The notes beneath the pieces were generated by a model. That model had not been told where the DNA came from. It made no database searches and worked only from the letters and a program-made list of their open reading frames with translations. Position numbers and translations under genes: made by a program. Below are positions 46,311 through 55,622 of a DNA stretch of 64,000 nt, one piece after another. The stretch is from Agrobacterium genomosp. 13 str. CFBP 6927 (lineage in GTDB: Bacteria > Pseudomonadota > Alphaproteobacteria > Rhizobiales > Rhizobiaceae), in assembly GCA_900012615.1 (NCBI GenBank), contig LT009757.1, positions 1,705,851 to 1,769,850 on the forward strand, written 5' to 3'. The first letter of the stretch is position 1. The number at the start of each line of letters is the position of its first letter.

Positions 46311-47194
46311 TGAGCGGCGCTCCAAACCAACAAAATGCAATCAGTCACGGTCATCTGACACGCGCGCTGATCTATCTCGCACTGATATTCTTTGCGCTCT
46401 ATTACATGCTGCCGCTCTATGTGATGGTGGTGAATTCGCTGAAACCCCTGGACGAAATCCGCCAGGGCGGCATGTTGAACCTGCCGCAGGCGTGGACCGT
46501 CGAGCCCTGGCTTTCCGCCTGGTCCACGGCGCAGATCGGTGTCCAGCCGACGGGCCTCAAGCCCTTCTTCATCAATTCGATCCTGATGGTTGTTCCGGCT
46601 GTCGCGATTTCCACCATCGTTGGTGCGCTGAACGGTTACGTTCTGACCAAGTGGAGCTTTCGCGGTTCGAACGTCTTCTTCGGGCTGCTTTTGCTGTCAT
46701 GCTTCATCCCGTTCCAGATCGTGCTGATCCCCATGGCGCGCATCCTCGGCACTTTGGGTCTCGCCGGTTCGATCTGGGGCCTGATCATGGTGCATGTGAT
46801 CTATGGTCTGGGCTTCACCACGCTCTATTTCCGCAACTACTATGAAGCCTTTCCGACGGAACTCGTCCGGGCGGCCCAGATCGACGGTGCGAGTTTCTTC
46901 CAGATTTTCCGCCGCATCCTGCTGCCGTCATCGGGACCGATCATCGTGGTCTCGGTCATCTGGCAATTCACCAATATCTGGAATGACTTCCTGTTCGGCG
47001 CCTCGTTTTCGGGTGCGTCTTCGACCCCGATGACGGTGGCGCTCAACAATCTCGTCTCCTCGTCCACGGGAGTGAAGGAATACAATGTCCATTTTGCGGG
47101 CGCGATCCTCGCCGCCCTGCCAACCCTCATCGTTTACATCGTCTCCGGCCGCTATTTCGTCCGGGGTCTCATGTCCGGCGCTGTGAAAGGATAA
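46310..47194 (+). CDS. CUT1 sugar ABC transporter permease, MalG/UgpE type
   Basis: 294 residues, six membrane spans (ALIYLALIFFALYYMLPLY first). The EAA loop is ELVRAAQIDGASFFQIFRRILLP near 180. It pairs with the permease just upstream. Its stop is followed after three bases by the ATPase ATG. Together with the binder at 43960 and ATPase at 47198 it makes a complete carbohydrate importer. Confidence 0.93.
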   Translation: MSGAPNQQNAISHGHLTRALIYLALIFFALYYMLPLYVMVVNSLKPLDEIRQGGMLNLPQAWTVEPWLSAWSTAQIGVQPTGLKPFFINSILMVVPAVAISTIVGALNGYVLTKWSFRGSNVFFGLLLLSCFIPFQIVLIPMARILGTLGLAGSIWGLIMVHVIYGLGFTTLYFRNYYEAFPTELVRAAQIDGASFFQIFRRILLPSSGPIIVVSVIWQFTNIWNDFLFGASFSGASSTPMTVALNNLVSSSTGVKEYNVHFAGAILAALPTLIVYIVSGRYFVRGLMSGAVKG

Positions 47195-47197
47195 ACC

Positions 47198-48313
47198 ATG
47201 TCGTTTCTCGAAATCTCGCATCTGCGCAAGTCTTACGGCGCGCTGGAAATTCTAAAGGACATCAATATCGAAATCGAGGAGGGCGGTTTTCTGGTGCTCG
47301 TCGGACCTTCCGGCTGCGGCAAGTCCACCCTGCTCAACACCATTGCCGGTCTGGAGCCCATCACATCTGGCACGATCTCGATCAATGGCCGCAACGTCGC
47401 CGGTCTGCCGCCCTCCCAGCGCGATATCGCCATGGTGTTTCAGTCCTACGCGCTTTATCCCAACATGACCGTTGCCGGGAACATCGCCTTTGGAATGGAG
47501 ATCCGCAAGGTTCCGAAGGAAGAGCGCGAGAAGGCGATCAAGCAGGTTGCCGATATTCTCCAGATCGGCCATCTCCTCGACCGCAAGCCGAGCCAGTTGT
47601 CAGGCGGCCAACGGCAGCGCGTCGCGATGGGCCGCGCGCTGGTGCGCAATCCACAGGTCTTTCTTTTCGATGAGCCGCTGTCCAACCTTGATGCCAAGCT
47701 GCGCGTCGACATGCGCACCGAGATCAAGCGACTGCACCAGCGGATGAAGACCACGATCGTTTATGTGACCCACGACCAGATCGAAGCAATGACGCTGGCG
47801 ACGAAAATCGCGGTTCTGAAGGACGGCGTTCTGCAGCAATTCGGATCGCCTGCCGAGATTTACAACAATCCGGCCAACATGTTCGTCGCAGATTTCATGG
47901 GCTCGCCCGCCATGAACCTTCTGACCGGCACCATCGAACAGGACGCGGCCGGACTTTCCGTTTCCCTTGCGAGACCCGATGGCGCGCCGATGCGCCTTCC
48001 CGTCGCTGCCGGCAAGGAGGCGCTCGCGTCCCATGCGGGCAGGCAGGTCATTTTCGGCATCCGTCCCGAGGCTCTGACCGACCCGGAAGGGGCGGACAGG
48101 AACGCCCGCACGCTTGCCGAAGGCGAGTGCCACATCGAGGTCGTGGAGCCCGCCGGATCGGATACTTTCGCCGTCACCAAGCTCGGCGGCAAGGAGGTCG
48201 TTGCCCGCCTGCGCGCCGATGCCCGCATTCACGCCGGCCAGAACGCTCGCCTTGCCTTCAACCTCGACAAGGCAGTGTTCTTCGATCCGACGAGCCAGGC
48301 GCGTATCGCCTGA
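47198..48313 (+). CDS. CUT1 sugar ABC transporter ATP-binding protein, MalK/UgpC type
   Basis: 371 residues. Walker A is GPSGCGKST at ~37-45, the Q-loop MVFQSYALYPNMTV, the signature LSGGQRQRVAMGRAL and Walker B VFLFDEPLSNLDAKLR. The C-terminal ~130 residues form the regulatory OB domain (GIRPEALTDPEG). All catalytic parts are intact. It energises the permease pair upstream. Confidence 0.94.
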   Translation: MSFLEISHLRKSYGALEILKDINIEIEEGGFLVLVGPSGCGKSTLLNTIAGLEPITSGTISINGRNVAGLPPSQRDIAMVFQSYALYPNMTVAGNIAFGMEIRKVPKEEREKAIKQVADILQIGHLLDRKPSQLSGGQRQRVAMGRALVRNPQVFLFDEPLSNLDAKLRVDMRTEIKRLHQRMKTTIVYVTHDQIEAMTLATKIAVLKDGVLQQFGSPAEIYNNPANMFVADFMGSPAMNLLTGTIEQDAAGLSVSLARPDGAPMRLPVAAGKEALASHAGRQVIFGIRPEALTDPEGADRNARTLAEGECHIEVVEPAGSDTFAVTKLGGKEVVARLRADARIHAGQNARLAFNLDKAVFFDPTSQARIA

Positions 48314-48329
48314 AGTACCTGGTAACAGC

Positions 48330-49835
48330 ATGATGAAGAGCCCAGACATTATCATTATCGGCTCCGGTATCGGTGGCGCGACGGTTGCCGCAGGTCTTGC
48401 GGCGACAGGCGCCGATATCCTGATCCTCGAAGCCGGTGATTATATCGCCGACAGCCCGGTCAATCGCGACCAGCGCGCCATCTTTCAGAAGGGCCATTTT
48501 CGCCCCAAGGAGAGCTGGTACGAGGCCAATGGCGCTGCGTTCAATCCCGGCAATTATTACAATGTCGGCGGAAATTCGAAATTCTACGGTGCCGTGCTGT
48601 CGCGCTATCGCAAGGAAGATTTCAGCGAAATCAGGCACAGGGAAGGTGTTTCGCCCGCTTGGCCGTTCCCCTATGAGGAATTGGAGCCCTGGTACGGCAA
48701 GGCGGAGGCGATGTATCAGGTTCGCGGTGCGTTGGGGGAGGACCCTACGGAACCGGAGCATTCCACGGCATATTCATTCTCGGCCGTTGCGGACGAGCCA
48801 CCGGTGGCTGATGTCCGTGCACGCCTGAAAGCGAAAGGCCTGCATCCTTTCTCGCTGCCTCTGGCCGTCGATATTGAAAAATGGCTCTCGAAAGGCCGAA
48901 CCCCATGGGATGCCCATCCGAATTCCCGGGATGGCAAGATGGATGCGGAAACTGCGGCGCTCCTCAAGGCCCTCGAATATCCGAACGTCAGAATCGAAAC
49001 CTCCGCCAGGGTAACCAGACTTGAGGCGGGACAGAGCGGCACCATCGAGCGCGTCCATTATCAGCAGAATGGCGAAAACCGCTCGGTCACGGCAAAACTG
49101 GTAATCCTGTCTGCGGGGGCCGTACAGTCAGCAGCGCTGCTGCTGCGCTCGGCGGATGAGCGACATCCGAACGGTCTGGCGAATTCGTCCGATCAGGTCG
49201 GGCGAAACTTCATGAACCACAATTCCTCGGCGGTGATCGCCGTATCGCCGAATTTCCGTAACACGGCCGTTTATCAAAAGACATTCGGTTTCAATGACTT
49301 CTATCTGTCTGATGGCGAGGGCGGACCGCCTCTTGGCAATGTTCAGCTGCTCGGCAAGATTTCGCCGGCGATCCTGAAGGGGGCAATGCCCCGCGTGCCG
49401 GAATGGCTGCTTCAGCGGCTGACCGCACATGCGATCGATTTCTACGCGATGAGCGAAGATATTCCCCATCCCGACAGCAGGATCATGATCGACGGAAATC
49501 GCATCGTCCTCCACTGGCGGCGAACCAACTGGGACGCTCATCTGGCGCTGGTTGCAAAGCTGAAAGGCATTCTCAAATCTGTCGGTTTTCCGATCGTCCT
49601 GTCGAAACCTTTCGACAAGCGTACGCCCTCGCATCAGTGCGGCACGATCCGCATGGGCAACGACCCGGCGACCGCCCCGCTCGATCCCTTCTGCCGCTCC
49701 CATGAGCACCGCAACCTTTTCGTTGTCGACGCCAGCTTTCTGCCGACCTCCGCCGCCGTCAATCCGGCGCTCACCATTGCGAGCCAGGCGCTGAGGGTCG
49801 CCCACCATATATCGACGGAGGATCTCGCTCCATGA
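48330..49835 (+). CDS. GMC-family FAD oxidoreductase (pyranose/sugar dehydrogenase-like)
   Basis: 501 residues from the ATG at 48330 (ATG also at 48333). The FAD Rossmann motif is IIIIGSGIGGATVAAGLAATG. NVGGNSKFYGAVLSRY resembles the flavin-lid region of sugar-oxidising GMC enzymes, and HQCGTIRMG plus NPALTIASQALR near the end supply the catalytic His/Asn. It differs clearly from the choline-dehydrogenase-like GMC downstream. Family relatives oxidise C2 or C3 hydroxyls of pyranoses. No signal peptide. Its stop overlaps the 28-codon ORF at 49832. Confidence 0.9.
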   Translation: MMKSPDIIIIGSGIGGATVAAGLAATGADILILEAGDYIADSPVNRDQRAIFQKGHFRPKESWYEANGAAFNPGNYYNVGGNSKFYGAVLSRYRKEDFSEIRHREGVSPAWPFPYEELEPWYGKAEAMYQVRGALGEDPTEPEHSTAYSFSAVADEPPVADVRARLKAKGLHPFSLPLAVDIEKWLSKGRTPWDAHPNSRDGKMDAETAALLKALEYPNVRIETSARVTRLEAGQSGTIERVHYQQNGENRSVTAKLVILSAGAVQSAALLLRSADERHPNGLANSSDQVGRNFMNHNSSAVIAVSPNFRNTAVYQKTFGFNDFYLSDGEGGPPLGNVQLLGKISPAILKGAMPRVPEWLLQRLTAHAIDFYAMSEDIPHPDSRIMIDGNRIVLHWRRTNWDAHLALVAKLKGILKSVGFPIVLSKPFDKRTPSHQCGTIRMGNDPATAPLDPFCRSHEHRNLFVVDASFLPTSAAVNPALTIASQALRVAHHISTEDLAP

Positions 49836-49918
49836 GGCTGAAGCTCCCGACACCCTCGCATGTCATGACCGCGATGTCGCTTTATGCCGACGGCGGCCAT
49901 CAGATCCCTCTAGTGTAA
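49832..49918 (+). CDS. 28-residue ORF coupled to the first GMC oxidoreductase gene
   Basis: ATG at 49832 overlaps the GMC stop (ATGA) and has GGAGGA nine bases upstream; TAA is at 49916-49918, 12 bases before the next GMC gene. The product begins MRLKLPTPSHVMTAMS and ends in GGHQIPLV. It has no recognisable domain. It may be a genuine small protein, a translational-coupling leader for the second GMC gene, or the stub of a deleted subunit gene. Confidence 0.4.
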   Translation: MRLKLPTPSHVMTAMSLYADGGHQIPLV

Positions 49919-49930
49919 CAGGATAGTTCG

Positions 49931-51586
49931 ATGCGTTTCGACTATATCATCACCGGTGCCGGCCCCGCTGGATGTGTGCTTGCCAACCGTTTGAGCGAAG
50001 ACCCCGATGTCAACGTCCTGCTGCTCGAAGCCGGCGGGGGAGACTGGAACCCGCTTTTCCACATGCCGGCCGGTTTTGCCAAGATGACAAAAGGCGTGGC
50101 GAGCTGGGGCTGGGAGACGGTGCCGCAAAAGCACATGAAGGGCAGGGTGTTGCGTTACACCCAGGCCAAGGTTCTGGGCGGCGGGTCATCGATCAATGCC
50201 CAGCTCTATACGCGCGGCAATGCGGCCGATTATGACACATGGGTTTCCGAGGATGGCTGCGATGGCTGGAGCTATCGCGATATCCTGCCTTATTACAAAC
50301 GGGCGGAAGACAATCAGCGTTTTGCCGATGACTATCATTCCTATGGTGGGCCGCTTGGGGTCTCCATGCCGGTTTCGGCGCTACCCATCTGCGATGCCTA
50401 TATCAGGGCCGGCCAGGAACTGGGCATTCCCTATAATCACGATTTCAACGGACGGCAGCAGGCCGGCGTCGGCTTCTATCAGCTCACCCAGCGCAATCGC
50501 CGCCGGTCGTCGGCATCACTCGCCTATCTCAACCCGATCCGGCATCGCAAGAACCTGACGATCAAACTTGGCGCCCGCGTTTCCCGCATCGTGCTGGAAG
50601 GAAAACGCGCCACGGGCGTTGAGGTGGTGGGAAAATCCGGCTTGGAGATCATCCACGCCGAACGGGAAGTCCTCGTCTCTTCCGGCGCCATCGGTTCGCC
50701 CAAGCTTCTGCAGCAATCGGGTATTGGCCCGGCGGATCATCTGACATCCGTGGGCGTAAAGGTGCTGCATGACCTGCCCGGCGTCGGTTCGAACCTTCAG
50801 GATCATCTCGATCTTTTCGTGATTGCCGAGTGCACCGGCGACCATACCTATGACGGCGTCGCCAAGCTTCATCGGACGATATGGGCGGGGCTTGAATATG
50901 TTCTGTTCCGTACCGGCCCGGTCGCCTCCTCGCTGTTTGAAACGGGCGGTTTCTGGTATGCGGACCCGGATGCGCGCTCGCCGGATATCCAGTTCCATCT
51001 GGGGTTGGGGTCGGGTATCGAGGCGGGTGTGGAGCGGCTGAAAAATGCCGGTGTTACGCTGAACTCCGCCTATCTTCACCCCAGATCGCGCGGAACCGTG
51101 CGGCTTTCATCCTCCGATACAGCCGCCGCGCCGTTGATCGATCCCAATTATTGGTCCGATCCCCATGACCGGAAGATGTCGCTGGAGGGCCTCAAGATTG
51201 CCCGCGAGATATTCCAGCAGGCGGCGTTGAAGCCCTATATTCTGGCGGAACGTCTTCCGGGTCCCAAGGTCATGACGGATGATGAGCTTTTCGATTACGG
51301 CTGCGCCAATGCCAAGACCGATCACCATCCTGTCGGCACCTGCAAGATGGGCAACGGGCCGGAATCCGTCGTTGGCCTCGATCTCAAGGTGCATGGTCTC
51401 GAAGGGCTGCGGGTCTGCGATTCCTCCGTCATGCCGCGCGTTCCCTCATGCAATACCAATGCGCCGACGATCATGGTCGGGGAGAAGGGTGCTGATCTGA
51501 TAAGAGGACTTGGCCCCCTTGCGCCCGCGATTTTCTCGCATGAACGCAATGAAACGCGTCCAAGGGCGCGCGCGCAGGTTCGGTAG
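49931..51586 (+). CDS. GMC-family FAD oxidoreductase (choline dehydrogenase-like)
   Basis: 551 residues. The FAD motif is IITGAGPAGCVLANRLS. GGGSSINAQLYTRGNAADYD and SSGAIGSPKLLQQSGIGP are the two GMC signatures, and HHPVGTCKMG with NTNAPTIMVGEKG carry catalytic His and Asn. It is the same subtype as the GMC at 7562-9166 and would oxidise a primary alcohol to an aldehyde, a likely feed for the aldehyde dehydrogenase at 42356. Confidence 0.93.
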   Translation: MRFDYIITGAGPAGCVLANRLSEDPDVNVLLLEAGGGDWNPLFHMPAGFAKMTKGVASWGWETVPQKHMKGRVLRYTQAKVLGGGSSINAQLYTRGNAADYDTWVSEDGCDGWSYRDILPYYKRAEDNQRFADDYHSYGGPLGVSMPVSALPICDAYIRAGQELGIPYNHDFNGRQQAGVGFYQLTQRNRRRSSASLAYLNPIRHRKNLTIKLGARVSRIVLEGKRATGVEVVGKSGLEIIHAEREVLVSSGAIGSPKLLQQSGIGPADHLTSVGVKVLHDLPGVGSNLQDHLDLFVIAECTGDHTYDGVAKLHRTIWAGLEYVLFRTGPVASSLFETGGFWYADPDARSPDIQFHLGLGSGIEAGVERLKNAGVTLNSAYLHPRSRGTVRLSSSDTAAAPLIDPNYWSDPHDRKMSLEGLKIAREIFQQAALKPYILAERLPGPKVMTDDELFDYGCANAKTDHHPVGTCKMGNGPESVVGLDLKVHGLEGLRVCDSSVMPRVPSCNTNAPTIMVGEKGADLIRGLGPLAPAIFSHERNETRPRARAQVR

Positions 51587-51662
51587 TCATTCCGCGATCG
51601 GACGGTCCCGATACGAAGCTGAGACAAAGCCTGAAAGCGAATTTACGAGGAGTACAACGCTC

Positions 51663-53762
51663 ATGGACGCGACCGTCCCGCAGCATATTCTTGACGCGCT
51701 CACGGATGTGAACATGCCGCGTTTGCCGAATGCGCCCGGCCCCAGGGAGATGATCGCGCGCGGCGGCATCGATATCCCGGTTCATCGGGCAGGTTGCGTC
51801 GTGGTCGGTTCCGGTGCCGCCGGGCTGCGGGCCGCAGTGGAAATGAAGCGGCGCGGCGATGATGTCATCATCCTCAGCCAGAGCGCCTGGGGCGGAACGT
51901 CGGCCTGTTCCGGATCGGACAAACAAACCCTCCACACCGCAAACACGGCCGATCAGGGCGACAACTTCAAGGCGATGGCGCACGCCATCCGCAGCGGCGG
52001 TGCGATGGATGAGGATACCGCCTATGTCGAGGCGGTCGGCTCGGCGCGCATGATGGCCTCCCTGCAATTCCTCGGACTGCCCCTGCCGCAGGACCCGCTG
52101 GGCGGGACGCTGCGATATCAGACCGACCACGACGAAGTCGGCCGGGCGACGAGCTGCGGTCCGCGCACATCGCGGCTGATGGTCAAGGTGCTTGCGGATG
52201 AAGCGATCCGTCTCGATATCCCGTTTCACAATCACACGACCGTCGTCAAAATATTGACGGAAGGTTCTGGTGATAAGAGACGGGTCGTCGGCGTCCTCGC
52301 CATGCAGCCCCATGAGCGCAGCGACACCAACCCGTTCGGGATCGCCCTCTTCGTGTGTCCGGTGATTGTCCTTGCAGCCGGAGGACCGGGCGAGCTTTAT
52401 CGCGACAGCGTCTATCCCAATGGCTGTTTCGGTTCGCTGGGGTTGGCGCTGGAGGCTGGTATAGACCTCGTCAACCTCACGGAAAGCCAGTTCGGCATCG
52501 GCACGCGGCGGGAGGGATTTCCCTGGAACCTCTCGGGAACCTATGTGCAGGCCATCCCCCACATCTATTCGCTGGATGCCGAGGGCAAGGAGCATCATTT
52601 CCTGGCGGGCTATTATCGCACGACGCAGGAAATGGCCTCCAACATTTTCCGGAAGGGCTACCAATGGCCGTTTCATTCGACCCGCATGCTCGATTTCGGC
52701 TCGAGCCTGGTCGATCTTGCGATCTTTCGTGAGTCTGCGGCCGGGCGGCGGGTCTTCATGGATTTCAATCGCAATCCGCTGGCGGTTCCCGGCGACCTTC
52801 CGTTCAGCCTCGATCGCCTCGCCCCCGATGTCAGCGGCTACATCGAAAATGCCGGTGCGATGAAGGAACAGCCGATCGACCGGCTGCGGCATATGAACCC
52901 GCTCGCGATCGAACTCTACCGGCGTTACAAGATCGACATCGCCAGCGAGCCGCTGGAATTCGCGGTGAACAACCAGCACATGAACGGCGGTATCATGGTC
53001 GATACCTGGGGGCGGACCAATCTGGCGGGGTGCTATTCCGTGGGCGAGGCGGCCGGTACGCATGGTGTCACGCGGCCGGGTGGGGCGGCTCTGAATGCAG
53101 GGCAGGTGTTTGGCACACGCGCAGCCGAGCATATTGGCGCAAGTGGTCGGGCAAGGTCCCCGTCATCGGCAAATATTGACGCGGTGGCCCTCGCAGGCAT
53201 CAACAATATTCTCGCAATTCTGAAAGAGAACAGTCACCTGTCGGCCAGGGACATCCGCACCGAAATCCAGTCCCGTATGAGCGACAAAGCGGGGATGATA
53301 TGCGATGCCGCAAGCGTCTCGCAGGCGCTTGCCGAGGCGCGTTTACTCAATGCGACAATCCGTTCGAACGGGATCGCTTACGGACGGGTTGCAGAGGCGG
53401 TTCGTGCCGTTCAGTGGCAACAGATGGCAATCGCGTCCGAGGCCGTACTCACGGCCTTGGATCACTTCATTCGCAGCGGCGGCGGCAGCCGAGGCGCTCG
53501 CGCGATCTGCGATGCGGACGGTGAACTTGTTCCGGACATTACCGCAGGCCCGTTGCAGGAATTTCGTTTTCGCAGGGAGAAAGACGACCATCGGAGCGAG
53601 CAGATCGTTGTCCGGCTTGAAGGTGAGGATATGGCGATATCGACGCGGCCCAACCGCGTATTTGATGAAAGCCGGAAATCCTTCTTTGAACGGGACTGGC
53701 CCGCCTGGCTGACCGGGCGCATCTATGATCTCGGCGAAAGAGAAGGATGCGTCGGGGACTGA
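51663..53762 (+). CDS. FAD-dependent oxidoreductase of the fumarate reductase/succinate dehydrogenase flavoprotein family
   Basis: 699 residues from the ATG at 51663 (GAGGAG upstream), longer than most family members (~550-600). The FAD motif GCVVVGSGAAGLRAAVEMKRRG lies near residue 40. GGIMVDTWGRTNLAGCYSVGEAAG near 440 and RPGGAALNAGQVFGTRAAEHI are typical of SdhA/FrdA/AspO flavin domains, followed by the helical C-terminal domain. The family adds or removes hydrogens next to a carboxylate or keto group, which fits an operon that also makes acyl-CoA and enoyl-CoA. Electron partner unknown; no iron-sulfur subunit is adjacent. Confidence 0.85.
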   Translation: MDATVPQHILDALTDVNMPRLPNAPGPREMIARGGIDIPVHRAGCVVVGSGAAGLRAAVEMKRRGDDVIILSQSAWGGTSACSGSDKQTLHTANTADQGDNFKAMAHAIRSGGAMDEDTAYVEAVGSARMMASLQFLGLPLPQDPLGGTLRYQTDHDEVGRATSCGPRTSRLMVKVLADEAIRLDIPFHNHTTVVKILTEGSGDKRRVVGVLAMQPHERSDTNPFGIALFVCPVIVLAAGGPGELYRDSVYPNGCFGSLGLALEAGIDLVNLTESQFGIGTRREGFPWNLSGTYVQAIPHIYSLDAEGKEHHFLAGYYRTTQEMASNIFRKGYQWPFHSTRMLDFGSSLVDLAIFRESAAGRRVFMDFNRNPLAVPGDLPFSLDRLAPDVSGYIENAGAMKEQPIDRLRHMNPLAIELYRRYKIDIASEPLEFAVNNQHMNGGIMVDTWGRTNLAGCYSVGEAAGTHGVTRPGGAALNAGQVFGTRAAEHIGASGRARSPSSANIDAVALAGINNILAILKENSHLSARDIRTEIQSRMSDKAGMICDAASVSQALAEARLLNATIRSNGIAYGRVAEAVRAVQWQQMAIASEAVLTALDHFIRSGGGSRGARAICDADGELVPDITAGPLQEFRFRREKDDHRSEQIVVRLEGEDMAISTRPNRVFDESRKSFFERDWPAWLTGRIYDLGEREGCVGD

Positions 53763-53868
53763 TTTCGTTTTGAATTATGTCCGGGCAAGGCCCATTCATG
53801 CCTTTGACACGGCCGATCAGCACTCTATCCTCGCGCTCGCAAAGTGAAGCGTCTTTCGGGAGAGAAAA

Positions 53869-55557
53869 ATGAAGAAGCTGATCAACGATCCGTCCACCGT
53901 CGTTCGCCACATGCTGGAGGGCGTGGTGGCTCTCAGCCCGGCCAGTATTCTTCTCGCCGACGAAAACGTGGTGATACGATCTGGTCTTCCGGACGCGGAT
54001 CAGCGGAAAGTCGCGGTGCTCTCGGGTGGCGGCAGCGGTCATGAACCGGCCCATGCCGGTTATGTCGGGGCAGGTATGCTGACGGCGGCCGTGGCCGGAG
54101 ACGTCTTTACGTCGCCGAGCACCGATGCCGTGCTGGCGGGAATCAGGGCGGCTGCAGGTCCGGCGTGTGCGCTGGTCATCGTCAAGAACTATACGGGCGA
54201 CCGGCTTAATTTCGGCCTTGCGGCGGAGCTTGCCCGGGCGGAAGGAATTCCCGTGGAGATTGTTGTCGTCGCCGACGATGTTGCCTTGAAGGATACCGTG
54301 CCCGTCGATCGCCGCCGCGGCATCGCCGGAACGGTGCTGGTGCACAAGTTGGCCGGTGCTGCTGCCGAACGCGGGTTGCCGCTCGATGAAGTCGCACGGG
54401 TGGCGCGCGCGGCGGCGGCCGGGCTTTCGTCGATGGGAATTTCGCTCGGTTCCTGCACGCTGCCGGCTGTCGGTAAGCCCGGCTTCACGCTCGGCGAGCG
54501 GGAAATCGAGGTCGGTCTCGGCATTCACGGCGAACAGGGTGTCCGCAGAATGGAGATCGCTTCGGCGGATGATCTGACGTCGCTTGTGCTCGGCACGATC
54601 GAAGCTGATGGAAAGCTCAAGGGCGGTGATCGCGTCGTGCTGCTTGTCAACGGCCTGGGTTCGACGCCTCCCATGGAGCTGTCGATTGTCGCCCGTTCAG
54701 CCCTTAACATTCTCGAGGCGAAAGGGGTGGCCGTCGAACGCGCATGGGCAGGCACCTTCCTGTCGGCGCTGGACATGCCGGGCTTTTCGCTCTCCATCAT
54801 GCATGTCGATGAGCAGACGCTGGAACTCATCGACGCGGCAACCGATGCGACCGCCTGGCCACGGGGCGGGGCGGTGAACCGGCATCGCATGCTTGCCGCT
54901 TCAAAGCTGCCGGAGGGCGTGCCTTCAGATCGGGAAATGATCGCCGCAGGTGCACGTCTTCGGCAGGTGGCTGAAGATGTCGCAAAGGCCCTGATTGCCG
55001 CTGAACAACAGCTGACGGATCTCGACAGTATTACAGGTGACGGCGACCTTGGGGCCAGCATGAAGCGCGGCGCCGAAGCGATCCTAGCACTTCCGGCTCA
55101 GGCGTTTGCGGATGTTTCGAGCGGGCTGTCGGCCATGGGCGATGCGATGCGCAAAGCAATTGGCGGTAGCTCGGGGCCGTTCTACGCTACCGGCCTCATG
55201 CGAGCGGCCCGGCAACTCGCCGGTTCCGATGCGCCGACGGCAAGGGAGCTTGCCGATGCCTTCGTCGCCGCTGTCGAAGCGGTATCCGAGTTAGGCGGTG
55301 CGAAGCCCGGTGACCGAACGATGGTCGATGCCCTTTATCCTGCTGCCACCACATTCCGGGACAGGCTGGCCGATGGGCAGTCTGCCGAGGCTGCATGGAG
55401 TGAGGCCGTCGCAGCCGGTCAGGCGGGCGCCGAAGCGACGAAGACCATGACGCCGCGCCTCGGGCGTGCGAGCTATCTTGGCGATCGTGCAAAGGGACAC
55501 GCGGATGGCGGTGCCGTGGCTGTCATGATCTGGATGAGGCAGATAGCCGCCAAATGA
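53869..55557 (+). CDS. dhaKL: dihydroxyacetone kinase-type protein, DhaK-DhaL fusion (ATP-dependent)
   Basis: 562 residues. The DhaK domain occupies 1-330: SGGGSGHEPAHAGYVG binds substrate, and GLGIHGEQG near residue 218 holds the histidine that forms the hemiaminal with the ketose. The DhaL domain (~355-562) has SITGDGDLGASMKRG, whose aspartates bind Mg-ATP. The fusion uses ATP rather than PEP-PTS. It phosphorylates dihydroxyacetone, or a tetrulose in related enzymes. As the last gene of the operon it probably phosphorylates a short ketose released from the substrate. A hairpin follows at 55583. Confidence 0.93.
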   Translation: MKKLINDPSTVVRHMLEGVVALSPASILLADENVVIRSGLPDADQRKVAVLSGGGSGHEPAHAGYVGAGMLTAAVAGDVFTSPSTDAVLAGIRAAAGPACALVIVKNYTGDRLNFGLAAELARAEGIPVEIVVVADDVALKDTVPVDRRRGIAGTVLVHKLAGAAAERGLPLDEVARVARAAAAGLSSMGISLGSCTLPAVGKPGFTLGEREIEVGLGIHGEQGVRRMEIASADDLTSLVLGTIEADGKLKGGDRVVLLVNGLGSTPPMELSIVARSALNILEAKGVAVERAWAGTFLSALDMPGFSLSIMHVDEQTLELIDAATDATAWPRGGAVNRHRMLAASKLPEGVPSDREMIAAGARLRQVAEDVAKALIAAEQQLTDLDSITGDGDLGASMKRGAEAILALPAQAFADVSSGLSAMGDAMRKAIGGSSGPFYATGLMRAARQLAGSDAPTARELADAFVAAVEAVSELGGAKPGDRTMVDALYPAATTFRDRLADGQSAEAAWSEAVAAGQAGAEATKTMTPRLGRASYLGDRAKGHADGGAVAVMIWMRQIAAK

Positions 55558-55582
55558 ACACCGGGAGGGCGGGCGTGAGACG

Positions 55583-55607
55583 GACTGCCGCGAGGATCGC
55601 GGCAGTC
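55583..55607. terminator. hairpin between convergent kinase and MFS genes
   Basis: GACTGCCGCG (55583-55592) and CGCGGCAGTC (55598-55607) form a perfect 10-bp stem with a 5-base loop, 25 bases after the DhaKL stop and 15 before the end of the convergent MFS gene. It can act on both strands; the U-tracts are weak. Confidence 0.7.
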
Positions 55608-55622
55608 AACGGTTGAGGATTG

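Noticed and set aside
51471-53132. 553-codon frame antisense to the fumarate-reductase-type flavoprotein
   Set aside because: Shadow of a gene with clear FAD motifs. The translation is rich in His, Arg and Asp with no domain, and it also runs into the end of the GMC gene.
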